This document shows, piece by piece, positions 33,070 through 44,312 of a DNA stretch of 64,000 nucleotides (its first letter is position 1; each line of letters starts with the position of its first letter). Both the position numbers and the translations under genes were made by a program. Source of the stretch: Siphonodentalium dalli (lineage: Eukaryota; Mollusca; Scaphopoda; Gadilida; Siphonodentaliidae). The DNA lies in NCBI GenBank assembly GCA_032622095.1, contig CP136061.1, forward strand, positions 46,691,797 to 46,755,796. The letters are read 5' to 3'. The notes under the pieces were generated by a model. That model worked only from the letters and a program-made list of their open reading frames with translations, made no database searches and was not told the origin of the DNA.

Positions 33070-33300
33070 GTTTATTTAACCCCTTCCACTCTTGTTTTGA
33101 TATAGAATTCATCCAAGACAGGATTACTCAAACATTTTTCATCTGATCAACACCAAATTTGGTATATGAATTTTTGACACTTATATACAGATCAAGTTAA
33201 AATATGGGTTTGATCCGATATATTTTAACAGAGTTATGGCCATAATTCCCCAAAAAATAATAAAATATTCAGGAACTCCTTGATCAATTTATGTAGGCAG
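33070..33300 (-). repeat. Inverted copy of the pearl-like B end at 37700-37870
   Basis: CACTCTTGTTTTGATATAGA and the following 170 bp are the reverse complement of the block ending in AACAAGAGTGGAAAGTG at 37870. Confidence 0.75.
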
Positions 33301-33431
33301 AGTCCCCAGGGAGTGTATTCATGTCATTCATAATTTAAATGAGATTAATGGTGTTATCAATGAAGCACCCTTGTTGTTTACATTATCACTCAGTGGTCAT
33401 TAAAATCAGATTAATTTCATTTTCTCCAAGT

Positions 33432-33903
33432 GTCTGGCATTGGAGGTATGAGGTTCCCAGAGGGTGAATTCATGTTGTTCCACACAGCAGGCTAGCATAA
33501 CCCAATACACCCTCTGAGAACATTATTCTGCTTAGGCCTCATCTTCTGGGAAGTATCTAGAGTCTCAAGATCTCATTCTGCTTAGGCCTCATCTTCTGGG
33601 AAGTATCTATAGTATCAAATTTACATTGTTGTTAGTTAAATTTCCCTTCTAGGAAGTTTCTGTATCCCTTAATTTGCAGAAGATAAAATTCATGATTGAG
33701 GTGCCCAATGGGTGAACATCACCAATTTCAACTGGGGAACTTCAATCTTATTCTAGGTCTTCCATAGCAGTTGAGGGCCTTATCAGAATGAGGTCCCCAG
33801 AGAGTGAATTTAGTGATACTAGCCCGCTGTGCAGGAAAGCGTCACTAAATTCACCCTCTGGGGACCTCATTCTGCAAATAACAGACAGACTATCTCAAGG
33901 CTT
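33432..33903. mobile_element. Double-hairpin MITE, copy 6
   Basis: Both hairpins are present (33446-33532, 33785-33880), plus a short internal duplication of CTTAGGCCTCATCTTCTGGG. First of three copies in a row. Confidence 0.82.
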
Positions 33904-33934
33904 GATTGTATAATACAGTGTGTTGCTTGAGGCC

Positions 33935-34334
33935 AGACATGCACAATGTAGGAACAGACATGCTTGTAGTGATGCTATCCCACATAGCGGGCTAGCATCA
34001 CCAAATTCACCATTTGGAGACCTCATTCTGCTTAGGCCTCATCTTCTGGGAAGTATCTATAGTATCAAATTTACATTGTTAGTTAAATTTCCCTTCTAGG
34101 AAGTTTCTATATCCCCTAATTTGCAGAAGATAAAATTCATAATTGAGGGGCCCAATGGGTGAACATCACCAACTTCAACTGGGGAAATTCAATTTTATTC
34201 TAGGTCTTCCATAGCAGTTGAGGGCCTTATCAGAATGAGGTCCCCAGAGGGTGAATTTAGAGTCACTAAATTCACCCTCTGGGGACCTCATTCTGCAAAT
34301 GACAGACACACTATCACACTATTTCAAGGCTTGT
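33935..34334. mobile_element. Double-hairpin MITE, copy 7
   Basis: Left hairpin truncated, right hairpin reduced to a tight palindrome at 34232-34298. Preceded by CATGCACAATGTAGGAACAG, which also precedes copy 8, so the row arose by tandem duplication. Confidence 0.8.
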
Positions 34335-34365
34335 TGTATAATACATTGTGTTGCTTGAGGCCAGG

Positions 34366-34625
34366 CATGCACAATGTAGGAACAGACATGCTTTTTGTGA
34401 TGCTATTCCGCACAGCAGGCTAGCATCACCAAATTCACCCTCTGGCGACCTCATTCTGCTTAGGCCTCATCTTCTGGGAAGTATCTATAGTATCAAATTT
34501 ACATTGTTGTTAGTTAAATTTCCCTTCTAGGAAGTTTCTATATCCCCTAATTTGCAGAAGATAAAATTCATAAATGAGGTGCCCAATGGGTGAATATCAC
34601 CAACTTCAACTGGGGAACTTAATTT
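34366..34625. mobile_element. Double-hairpin MITE, copy 8 (right end missing)
   Basis: Left hairpin half and core only; returns to the pearl-like core at about 34626. Confidence 0.78.
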
Positions 34626-34801
34626 TTATCCTTATCAGATTTGTGAAAATGGGATCACAAAGTCAAATAAGGGCAGAGCAAGAGACTTAACTATTTCACT
34701 ACATAGTAATTCTTAAAATATGTTTGCAAGAACTAGTTGGCTTATATAGAATGGAATGTTCTTCCTTGACTGCAATTCAGATTTTTTTAATGGGGTCACC
34801 T

Positions 34802-35665
34802 TAGAGCCCGAAGCCGCCATCGTACGCCGCCGCCGCCAGCCATATTGGCCACAAGCCGCCGCCAGCCATATTATTTCTAACGCCAGCCACATTTAAAAAT
34901 CTCCGCCGCCGGAATTGTAAAATGGCTGAGCCGTGTGCATGGGCTTATATCAAGCACAACTGAACTGTGAATCGCAAAGAACTAAACCGCATTGCCTAAT
35001 ATTGGCATACTCGCATGGACACGGCATGGTTGTTATATTATCAGAACACATGGCCCCTTAATGTGGAATAGACTATCCCAATGCATGCTTTCATATATAA
35101 CTGAATGGGCGCATCCATTCGGTATTGAAAGGGTTAAAATATAAATTGTTTATATCGACAACACCAAGTCTCAGACATCACTGGCATTTGTCAATATATA
35201 CACATAAGAATAGAAATAGTTTGAAATATTATACATCATTACTATCGGGTTCATCATTCAATGATGCATGCATATATCGTAAGATGGCAGTGATGATAGC
35301 AGTCTGAAGTCGACAGAACACAATGTAACTACTTATACCGATTAGATGGGAAACTACATAGTATATCCATGCCAGTCCTTCGTAAATTTTCGCCATAATG
35401 GAAAAGCCTAACATCAAAAGATTACGTGTGGTCTGGAATTCTACGGGTTCACCACAAACGCTAAAAAAAACGCATCTATAACCGGTAACAGGGGATTAGG
35501 AACATTTCGGAAACGAAAATACGCTGAATGATAACATCTCAGCCGGCTGAGCCGCCATATTTCGTCAGCCACGAACGTCGTGACTGAGCCGGCTTAGCTA
35601 GCTAACCAGCCACGAAAATCGGTTGAGCCAGCCATGAAAACTATTTGTCGTGGCTTCGGGGTCTA
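34802..35665. mobile_element. 864-bp hAT-type MITE with 8-bp target duplication
   Basis: Ends TAGAGCCCGAAGCC / GGCTTCGGGGTCTA. GGTCACCT is duplicated at 34794-34801 and 35666-35673. Subterminal GCCGCC/AGCC motifs crowd both ends. Inserted in the pearl-like core; no transposase. Confidence 0.92.
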
Positions 35666-37699
35666 GGTCACCTGGTCAAATAGGGGCCAAGCGAAGGACA
35701 GTTTCCCTCTTAATATGCTTCCTTCACAAGGACCATCAGGTCTATTTGACTGATATTTATGATATGTATGAAGGGTTCTTTGGTGTCTGGGATTCAAATT
35801 TATTCAGATGGAGTCACCAGGTTAAATAGGGTGGGACCAGGGACATAACTATATGTCTCTATAGTAATTCTTAAAATGTCTTCTCAAGAGAGTTTGGACT
35901 ATTTAGCTTACATATAGTATGGAGGAATCAATAGGATCCTTTAGTGACTGAGATTCAGATTTGTTAAAATGAGGTCAACCTGTCAAGAAATGGCAGGCTA
36001 TGGGGAGTCTAATAAAATCATCGAAATACCAAATTCATTAAAACATCTACCTTGGAACCAATTGACTGATTGGTTGGACATACATGTATTGTGTTTTTGG
36101 GTCCATGGATAATTGGGCTTCAAACATGTTTAAATGGTTTTAGAAAAAGGCGCTTGTGAGATTGGAAATTTCCAACAATTGAGAAAGTTTGAGGTGTCGG
36201 TTGTGAAATTCCAACCTAAGAGACTTGGGAGTCTGGATCCCGGTCGGGAGGGGACTTGTTGAGCTGGAGGAGGGGGGTGATCAGTAGTGTACAGTTGGCA
36301 ATTTCAAGGTGGATTTTTACCAAGCTATATACTCGAAGTCTCTCTAGCCACATATCCTGTATAAATCTACTTCTTTTAAAGTGATTATGAAAAGTGCTGA
36401 CTGTTTTGGTCTCCAGAGTCCCAGTCTTATCAGTCTTTGCAGTCTGGTGAGCGACCCCACAGTCATTGACTGTCTTGTTTTATTATTATCATTGCTATTT
36501 TTTTGTTTATTATATTTTGCGTCAGCTGCATATTAAAAATTCATAGCAACCTATTAATATTTCACCACTAAAAAACAATCAATACCTGATCAACTATAGA
36601 AGTGAGGGATGTATAGACCTGGATATAAAATATGATTGCTAATGATTGGATATAAATGTTAATTTTCTTGTAAGTTGATCATTAGAAAGATATGTTTGTG
36701 AACAGTTTAAATATAATTAAAGTTAAGGTTAATATTATCACAACCATTCGATCGATACCAAAATCTATACAGGTGAAGAATGTGTCATGATTATCACAGA
36801 TGTGATTATTTATAGAGTAATCATGCAAAAAATATTTAGCTATCACATTGTGTCAACAGGATTGGTGAAGGATGTTAATATATTTAAGCAAATAAACCAA
36901 ATGACCCTCACTATGCAGGTTAGAGGTGTGTTATCATAAACTGTGCCAGAACTATAAACATAATCAATGGAAATATTTGAGTTATCAAATTGGATATTAA
37001 GGGGTTAATCTTACCCAAACTAATGAACTGATAAACACAGAGTAGTCAACAAAAAGCATGTCATTGGATTTAGAAACCCATACAATAAGTCAGTCTCAAG
37101 AATCCCAGCACTGTTAATATTATCCTGTAGCCCAAATGCAATTGAGGGAATTTCAAAATAAGACATATCCTCTAATGATGAATTTCAATTGGTCATTTCT
37201 TGAAACACTGACTGAACCTGGCTCAAAATTAAAGTGATAATTTAATATATGTCTATCAGATAATATGAGTCAATCGAATGGGTTAATTTTAATCCCAAAT
37301 CCATGCAAATTAAAAGTGGATCACCATAAACATGTACATAGAATAGGAGAATGATCAAATAAAAAACATCAGAAGACCATATGATGTGTGCAGAGGGTTA
37401 ATCATTTTCAATGACATCATATGATGGAACTAAGGAATGCTGTATTCATTATTTTCTAAGTTATAACAGTGTCTCTGTAAACAATAATGCCATGAACTGC
37501 ATGGTTTCAACAGAGAACAGAACTGGAATAAAGAGTCTAACATCAATCAAAGTTTGACAGATGTTTATAAGTCTGCAGCTACCAGTGGAACTATCAGGTC
37601 ACTGTGTCCAAAGCAATAAATTATCTCCTTCCAATAACACAGGTGTGTGTTGTGTCTTGTTCTATTCAAATTTAATAGTGCGTGGAAAAGAGGTATGAA

Positions 37700-38806
37700 T
37701 TATAAAGGGCCATAACTCTGTTAATATATACCGGATCAAACCCATATTCGCACTTGATCTGCATTTAGGGGTCAGAAATTCATATACCAAAATTGGTGTC
37801 GATCAGATGAAAAATGTTTGAGTCATCCTGGCTTGGATGAATTCTATTTAAAAACAAGAGTGGAAAGTGTTAACTAAACAATACCAAAATTCATACAGAT
37901 GAAGAACGTGCTAAGAAAGACCTAGGTAAGAAATATGAGGCAGATCAGAAGAAAATTGTTTGACTTCGATACATCGGATAGCATTTGTGAGCAGGGTTAA
38001 TTATTTTCTAAACCAATCAACAATTGATACCAAAAACTATACAGGTGAGCCATGTCGTCATCATAAACCTGCATATAAAATATGAACACAATGGGTAAAA
38101 CAAGAGCTACGCTGGGCGTGCAAAAATACGTCCTCTCTGGGGAAAATTGGCGGATGGAACTCAAATTTGAACTTGACCTGTGTTTTGGTGGGAGAAAGTA
38201 ATATACCAAATTTATCATTGAATCCGATAAGCTCTAGTAAAGTTATCATCCGGACAACAAATTTCAGGGATTTTCTAAGTCAAATTACATAAAAAAAGGG
38301 GCCATAACTCTCGCAAAAATTATCGGATTAAAACGAAATTCGGACTTGAGCTGTATTTCAATATATGTAATCCACAAAAAATACGGGTTTTGTGTATAAA
38401 CATTCCAAAATCGAGTTATCATCCAGAAACCAAAAAACATAAGAAAAACTGAATTTTCTGAGTCGACGGACAGACCAATACTATAATACGGCCTTTTTTT
38501 CAAAAGGGCGTATAAAAATACATGAGTTATGGCATCAGATAGAATATGACCAGGTATGGATGGAAAGTGTTAATCATTTCTAAACCGATCAACCGATCGA
38601 TACCAAAAACTATACAGGTGAGGGGTGTGTCATCATAAACATGCACATAAAATTTGAACATGATCCGATAAAAACTACTCAAGTAATCGAATCGGATAGC
38701 AAGTGTCTATGGACAGACGGACGGATGGACAGACGGACGGATGAATGACGGATGGTTGATCCGGACGTCGCATTATGTGTACCATACATGGTATGGGGAC
38801 ACATAA
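37700..38806 (+). mobile_element. Pearl-like element, family B
   Basis: GGGCCATAACTCTG, CAAACCCATATTCG and ATACCAAA core motifs, then GGACAGACGGACGGATGGAC microsatellite at 38711-38750, then a 3' end with GTACCATACATGGTATG palindrome. Interrupted by family C at 38098-38518. Confidence 0.82.
38098..38518 (+). mobile_element. Pearl-like element, family C, copy 1
   Basis: 5' end ACAAGAGCTACGCTGGGCGT with a hairpin; core with ATAACTC and GAGTTATCATCC; 3' end GACGGACAGACCAATACTAT followed by a GCCTTTT/AAAAGGGC hairpin and GTATAAA. Nested in family B. Confidence 0.85.
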
Positions 38807-40125
38807 AGATGGATGAACTAACAAACCATAACTCAGAACTAAGGGCCATAACTCTGACCTAAAAAATGCTATAAAAAATAGACAAACTAAGGGCTGTAAC
38901 TCATGTAAAAAGGATTGGATAAATCTGGTTTTCGAACTCGTTCGAGACATTGTTGTAAAAGATCCATATACCAAATATGAATGAAATTGGTTTGACATTT
39001 GTTCAAGTTATCGTGCTCATGGACCTAAAATTTCTAAAAATAGACCAACTAAGGGCCCTAACTCAGGTAAAAATAATTGGACAACCTGGTTTCAAACTCA
39101 ATATTGTTGTGAGAGATCCAAACACCAAATATGAATAAACAATGGTTGATGTTTGATTAAGTTATTGCTACTAACGGACATCAAATTGCGAACGATAACA
39201 AGAGCTACGCTGGGCGTGCAAAATACGCCCTCTCTCGGGAAAATTGGCGGATGGAACCCAAATTTGAACTTGAGCTGTCTTTTCTCCTAATAAACCCACA
39301 TACCAAATTTGATTGAAATCGGTTCACTCTAACTAAAGTTATCATCCGGACAACAAATTTCAGGGATTTTCTAAGTCAAATTACGTCAAAAAAGGGGACA
39401 TAACTCTCGCAAAAATTATTGGATTAAAAAGAAATTCGGACTTGAGCTGTAATCCACAAAAAAACAGGTTTTGCGTATAAACATTCCAAAATCGAGTTAT
39501 CATCCGGAAACCAAAAAACATAAGAAAAAGGGGCATAACTCTGCCAAAAATGGTCGGACAGAACCCAAGTTCGAACTTGACCTGTGTTTTGGTGGGAGAA
39601 AGTAATATACCAAATTTGGATTCATTCCGATAAACTATACTAAAGTTATCATCCGGACAACAAATTTCAAGGATTTTCTAAGTCAAAACATGTCAAATAA
39701 GGGGCATAACTCCGGTGAAAATTAACGGGCGGAACCCAAATTCGAACTTGAACTTACTTTTCAGCTAATAAACCCACATACCAAATTTTATTAAATTTGG
39801 TTCACTAAAGTTATAATCTGGAAACCAGGTTAACGGACGCCCGGACGGACGGACAGACCAATACTATAATACGGCCGTTTTTTCAAACGGGCGTATAAAA
39901 ATAGATAAACTAAGGCCCATAACTCTTGTATAAAAGATTTGACAAACCTGGTTTTTGAACTTGAACTAGATACTGTTGCAACAGACCCATACATCAAATA
40001 TCAGTTAAATCAGTTGACGTTTGAGTTATCATGCTAAAGATCTCATGCCAGCCTGGTCCCTCGTCCGCCCGCCTACCGAACTCGCCAAAGCATAAGCAGA
40101 GTTTTTTTTTTTTTTAACTTTACTA
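38807..40125 (+). mobile_element. Pearl-like element, family A, copy 1
   Basis: Diverged ~160-bp units with ACAAACTAAGG, TAACTC and CTGGTTTTCGAACTCG, and a 3' end GTCCGCCCGCC...CATAAGCAGAG. Interrupted by family C at 39196-39900. Confidence 0.8.
39196..39900 (+). mobile_element. Pearl-like element, family C, copy 2
   Basis: Same 5' end as 38098, three core units, then GCCCGGACGGACGGACAGAC and the hairpin ACGGCCGTTT/AAACGGGCGT. Nested in family A. Confidence 0.88.
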
Positions 40126-40128
40126 AAA

Positions 40129-40325
40129 ATGCATAATCAAGGTGACTAATAGGTGAACATCAACCAACTTCTACTTGGGGAACTTCAATCTGATCAAAGG
40201 TCTCCCATAGCAGTTGAGGTTCCCAGAGGGTGATTTTGTTGATGCTAGCTCGCCATGCACGATAGCGTCACCAAAGTCACCTTCTGGGGACCTCATTCTG
40301 CAAATGTCAGACATTATTTCCAGAT
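40129..40325. mobile_element. Double-hairpin MITE, copy 9 (left part missing)
   Basis: Core end plus right hairpin (about 40216-40309), end ATTATTTCCAG. Confidence 0.8.
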
Positions 40326-40345
40326 TGTCCTCCATTCAAATTTGT

Positions 40346-40813
40346 TTAAAGGCCCACTTAATTTTCGAGTGACCGATTATTTTTATGGTGCCTCAATATA
40401 CTGTTTTAAAAACAATCTATGCCATAAAGTATGATTAAAATACTATAATTCATCACCATGTGGAACATCTGTGTCTCATAAGGTGCTCATTGAGTAATAT
40501 AAAATAGCTCAAATCATAAAATCATTTCCCCGTTTTGGCTAACAGAATTCAAACTAAAGATGTATTTTCAATGGAAGGGGAATAACTCTATCTAAATATA
40601 TAGAGTTACTCCTCTTCCATTGAAAATAATTGACTGCATAAATTTGATCACAGAACAGACGCCAGTTTCTCAATAAAAAGAACATGTTCACAGTTTATTA
40701 CATCGAATAAGTTGAAAATACAATGTTTTGGAGCTTACTCTTTCAAATGGTATATAATATGGCATATATTTTATATAATGTGAATTGGGGGTCGAAAATA
40801 AAGTGGGCCTTTA
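40346..40813. mobile_element. MITE with TAAAGGCCCACTTAATTTTC ends, copy 2
   Basis: Close copy of 2677-3159 with the same central palindrome. Confidence 0.87.
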
Positions 40814-41390
40814 CTCCATCAAGAGCCAATTTTGATGAACGGGAAAACTAAATTTAGAACTGAACAAATCAGAATGTGTGTTTTAGGGCAAATATTCAAT
40901 TTTAATTACAATTTTAATTGTAAAACCAATTGAACGATCGGCCGATCACGATCGGCATATGTTAACCCATCCCTTGGCGATAATAAATTACTCTGATCGG
41001 AATCATAAATGAGAGTTTTGATGTTGAATTATAGAGTATACTGTTAGGTACTATTATATATAATGCACATAACACAAATTATTGGAATTTATGTGTCACT
41101 CACAATTATATAAGAGAATGCACTGGAACAGAATCTGTAATGCTGAGCCACCACAGCCTTGGGTTAAATGTGAACAGGTGACCTGGACATGCAATACTTG
41201 GTCAAGAGATTCCAATATAATGATAATGTATCAAATTCTACCCACAACAGCCATCAAGATAAACACCTCACTGCTGACCGATTAGTATCAATTATACAGC
41301 AGAGCTTGTCAACAAATCACAGGCTTATGTAGGGCAAGGAATTCAAACTAAATTGTTTTTTTAAGAGTGAATATTATTTTTTTTCGAAAA

Positions 41391-41610
41391 AGGGCCATAA
41401 ATAAGTTAAAAATAGTCTGATCAAACACATATTCGAACTCGATCTGTCTTTTGTGCTGAGAAATTCATATACAAAATTTGGATCCAATCAGATAGAAAAT
41501 GTTCCAAGTTATCGCACCATGCATTAAGTGTCTACAGACAAACAGACGGATGGACTAATGACAGTTGGTCAATCCGGATGTTGACACTTCCATACTATGA
41601 TATGAACATA
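41391..41610 (+). mobile_element. Pearl-like family B fragment
   Basis: One core unit, ACAGACGGATGGAC and the 3' end GTTGACACTTCCATACTATG. Confidence 0.72.
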
Positions 41611-41989
41611 AAAATTAGTCTTTTGTGGGTATTAAAGTATCAATTTTCCCATCTCCACTAGTATGGGCATGCATTTGATATTTTTGTCTGTGAAACACTG
41701 GACAAACATGACAAAATATGTGATAAAACACAATTTATTCCCATCTTTCCTGGCATAGAGACCTTCTCAGAAACTCAGACTAAGAGTGCAAATTAATTGC
41801 ATAGAGCTGCAGCCTCTATGCTAGTGTCCTATCTCTCAAAAAAGTATATCTGGTTATGCCTCACACTGATGGCTAAAAATAACTCTAATTATCAATAATA
41901 CAGAATTTACTGTTTGTCTCTCACAGAGCTAAAGTGATACCACTGGTAATCAATTAGTTGTAGACTGCTATGGTTATCTGTTCAATTCT

Positions 41990-44015
41990 TGTTGAAAAAG
42001 GGCCATAACTCTGGTATAAAATGTCAGATCTAACCCATATCCAAACTTGATCTGTATTTTGAGTTGAGAAACTCACATACCACATTTGGTTCCTATCAGT
42101 TGAAAAATTTATGATTTATCGAAAGCATGCATGAATTCAATGTCAGAGGGCCATAACTCTGTATAAACAAGGGGTACACATCAAAGATGCTTTTGTCGAG
42201 TTTTTTGGCAGTCGAACCAAACTTCTGCCAATAAGGTGCACAACCCCCGGGAAAAAAAGTTGGACAGTGGTATATTATTGCAATAGACCTATATATCAAA
42301 TATCAATTGAATCCGTTAATATTTCATTGAGTTATCGCACAAACGGTGATAAAATTGTGATTAAATTAGACATACTAAGACCCATAACTCCGGAATTTTT
42401 TTTCGGACAAACCAGGTTTTCGAACTCGTCAAAGATATTGTTGCAATAGACTCATATACCAAATATTGTTTAAATCGGTTAATATTTCATCTAGTTATCG
42501 CGCTAACAGTGATAAAATTGCTAAAAATAGACAAACTAATACCCATAACTCCGCGAAATTTTTTTGGACAAACCTGGTTTTCGAACTAGTCCGAGATATT
42601 GTTGCAGGACACTCATACACCAAATATTGTTGAGATCGGTTAATATTTCATCGAGTTATCGCGCTAACGGTGATAACATTGCTAAAAATAGACAAACTAA
42701 GACCCATAACTCCTCGAAAAATATTTGGACAAACCTGGTTTTCGAACCTGTCCGAGATATTGTTGCAGGAGACTCACATACCATATATTGTTGAAATCAG
42801 TTAATATTTCATCGAGTTATCGCGCTAACAGTGATAAAATTGCTAAAAATAGACAAACTAAGACCCATAACTCCGTGAATTTTTTTTGGACAAACCTGGT
42901 TTTCGAACTAGTCCGAGATATTGTTGCAGGACACTCATACACCAAATATTGTTGAGATCGGTTAATATTTCATCGAGTTATCGCGCTAACGGTGATAACA
43001 TTGCTAAAAATAGACAAACTAAGACCCATAACTCTGCGAAAAAAATTCGAACAAAGCTGGTTTTCGAACTCGTCCCGAGATATTGTTGCAGGAGACTCAT
43101 ATACCAAATATTGTTGAAATCGGTTAATATTTCATCGAGTTATCGCGCTATCGGTGATAAAATTGCTAAAAATAGACAAACTAAGACCCATAACTCCTCG
43201 AAAAATATTTGGACAAACCTGGTTTTCGAACTCGTCCGAGATATTATTGCAGGAGACTCATATACCAAATATTGTTGAAATCGGTTAATATTTCATCGAG
43301 TTATCGCGCTATCGGTGATAAAATTGCTAAAAATAGACAAACTAAGACCCATAACTCCGCGAAAATAATTTGGACAAACCTGGTTTTCGAACTCGTCCGA
43401 GATATTGTTGCAAGAGTCTCATATACCAAATATTGTTGAAATTGGTTAATATTTGAGTAGTTATCGCGCTATCGGTGAAAAACTTAACTAAAAACCATCT
43501 AAGATGGATAACTCTTGTAAAAAAGTTCGGACATGACCCATTTTCTACAGGCAGTAAATAGTCATTGGGAGCAACTGCCATACCAAATTTTTTTTGAATC
43601 CGTTCACAAATGTCAAAGTTATAAGGAATTCTTTAGGTCCGCCCGCCCGCCAACCGTCCCTCGCCAAACCATAAGTAGAGTTTTTGAAAAACTCGACTAA
43701 AAACTCGATCTGTATTTTGGGCTGAGAAACTGAGTTATGACAGCCTGCATAAATTCGAAATGGAAAAAGGGCCATAACTCCGTATAAAAAACTCGGATCA
43801 AACCCATATTCGAACTCGATCTGTATTTTGGGCTGAAAAACCCATATATAAAATTTGGTTCCGGTCGGATAGAAAATGTTCGAGTTATCGCACCATGCGT
43901 AAAGTGTCTACGGACAGACAGACGACGGATGGACGGATGGACGGACTAACGACAAGTGGTCAATCCAGATGTTGACACTATGTTCACCATACTATGGTAT
44001 GGGTAAACATAATAA
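41990..44015 (+). mobile_element. Pearl-like element, family B, with nested family A
   Basis: Family B core at 41990-42160 and 43705-43900; microsatellite ACGACGGATGGACGGATGGAC at 43921-43941; 3' end with CACCATACTATGGTATGGGT palindrome. Confidence 0.82.
42164..43703 (+). mobile_element. Pearl-like element, family A, copy 2: seven 161-bp units
   Basis: Seven head-to-tail units (about 42340-43470, period 161 bp), each with CATAACTC, CTGGTTTTCGAACTCGTCCG, TATACCAAATATTGTTGAAA and GAGTTATCGCGCTA. The 5' end has TTTTGTCGAGTTTTTTGGCA; the 3' end has GTCCGCCCGCCCGCC and the hairpin GAGTTTTTGAAAAACTC. Confidence 0.92.
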
Positions 44016-44087
44016 AAAGTTGAAAACCAAGGTCCCTTCCCACCGGGCATAATAAAGTCACCAATAGTTAACATCTGTAAAATATAA

Positions 44088-44158
44088 TTTATTATGAAGA
44101 TCATTCATAAAAATATTCTATTCAAAATCCTGGCTCATAACACAGAAAATAATTTATT
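44088..44158 (-). promoter_or_regulatory. Poly(A) signals of the CRELD RDEL isoform
   Basis: Two AATAAA hexamers on the minus strand (44158-44153 and 44093-44088), 81-151 bp after the stop. Confidence 0.6.
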
Positions 44159-44238
44159 ACAGTCAAACCAAATGCAAAGTGAGTAAACGAGAAAATGGAA
44201 CTAGAAAGAAAAAATAAAAAATCTAACACAAAATCCTG

Positions 44239-44312
44239 TCATAATTCATCTCTTTCATTCTCATCTTTTGAGCTGGATTCTTCAGTTTCATCCTTGGCAT
44301 CATCGTCGTCAG
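44239..44312 (-). CDS. CRELD: CRELD alternative last exon: ER-retained form (RDEL)
   Basis: Acceptor TTTTAG, phase 1. Encodes an acidic tail, DDDDAKDETEESSSKDENE, then RDEL and TGA. RDEL is a KDEL-type retrieval signal; CRELD2 proteins end in a similar motif. Poly(A) signals follow at 44158-44153 and 44093-44088. Confidence 0.82.

Larger units (their letters stand above)
32438..36070 (-). mobile_element. Pearl-like array, reverse orientation, heavily interrupted
   Basis: Begins with the double palindrome AGCTCACC-GAGAC-GTCTC-GGTGGAGCT (32438-32469) and a CCGT tetramer run. Units of about 160 bp follow, sharing CAGATTTGTTCAAAT, GTCACTGGGTCAAATAG and CAGGG(C/A)CATAACT. Units reappear at 34626-34801 and 35674-36070. 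The gaps are filled by double-hairpin MITEs, an inverted block of another family and a hAT MITE. Confidence 0.8.
30334..44238. other. CXXC1-CRELD intergenic region
   Basis: Convergent interval between the 3' ends of CXXC1 and CRELD. No exon of any gene was recognised. It holds pearl-like arrays, double-hairpin MITEs and a hAT MITE, listed separately. Stretches 31100-31600, 36070-37690 and 40820-41370 show nothing recognised beyond low-complexity AT-rich sequence. Confidence 0.6.

Noticed and set aside
42564-43439. Serial frames starting MDKPGFRT
   Set aside because: They recur with the 161-bp pearl-like unit and are repeat translations, not genes.
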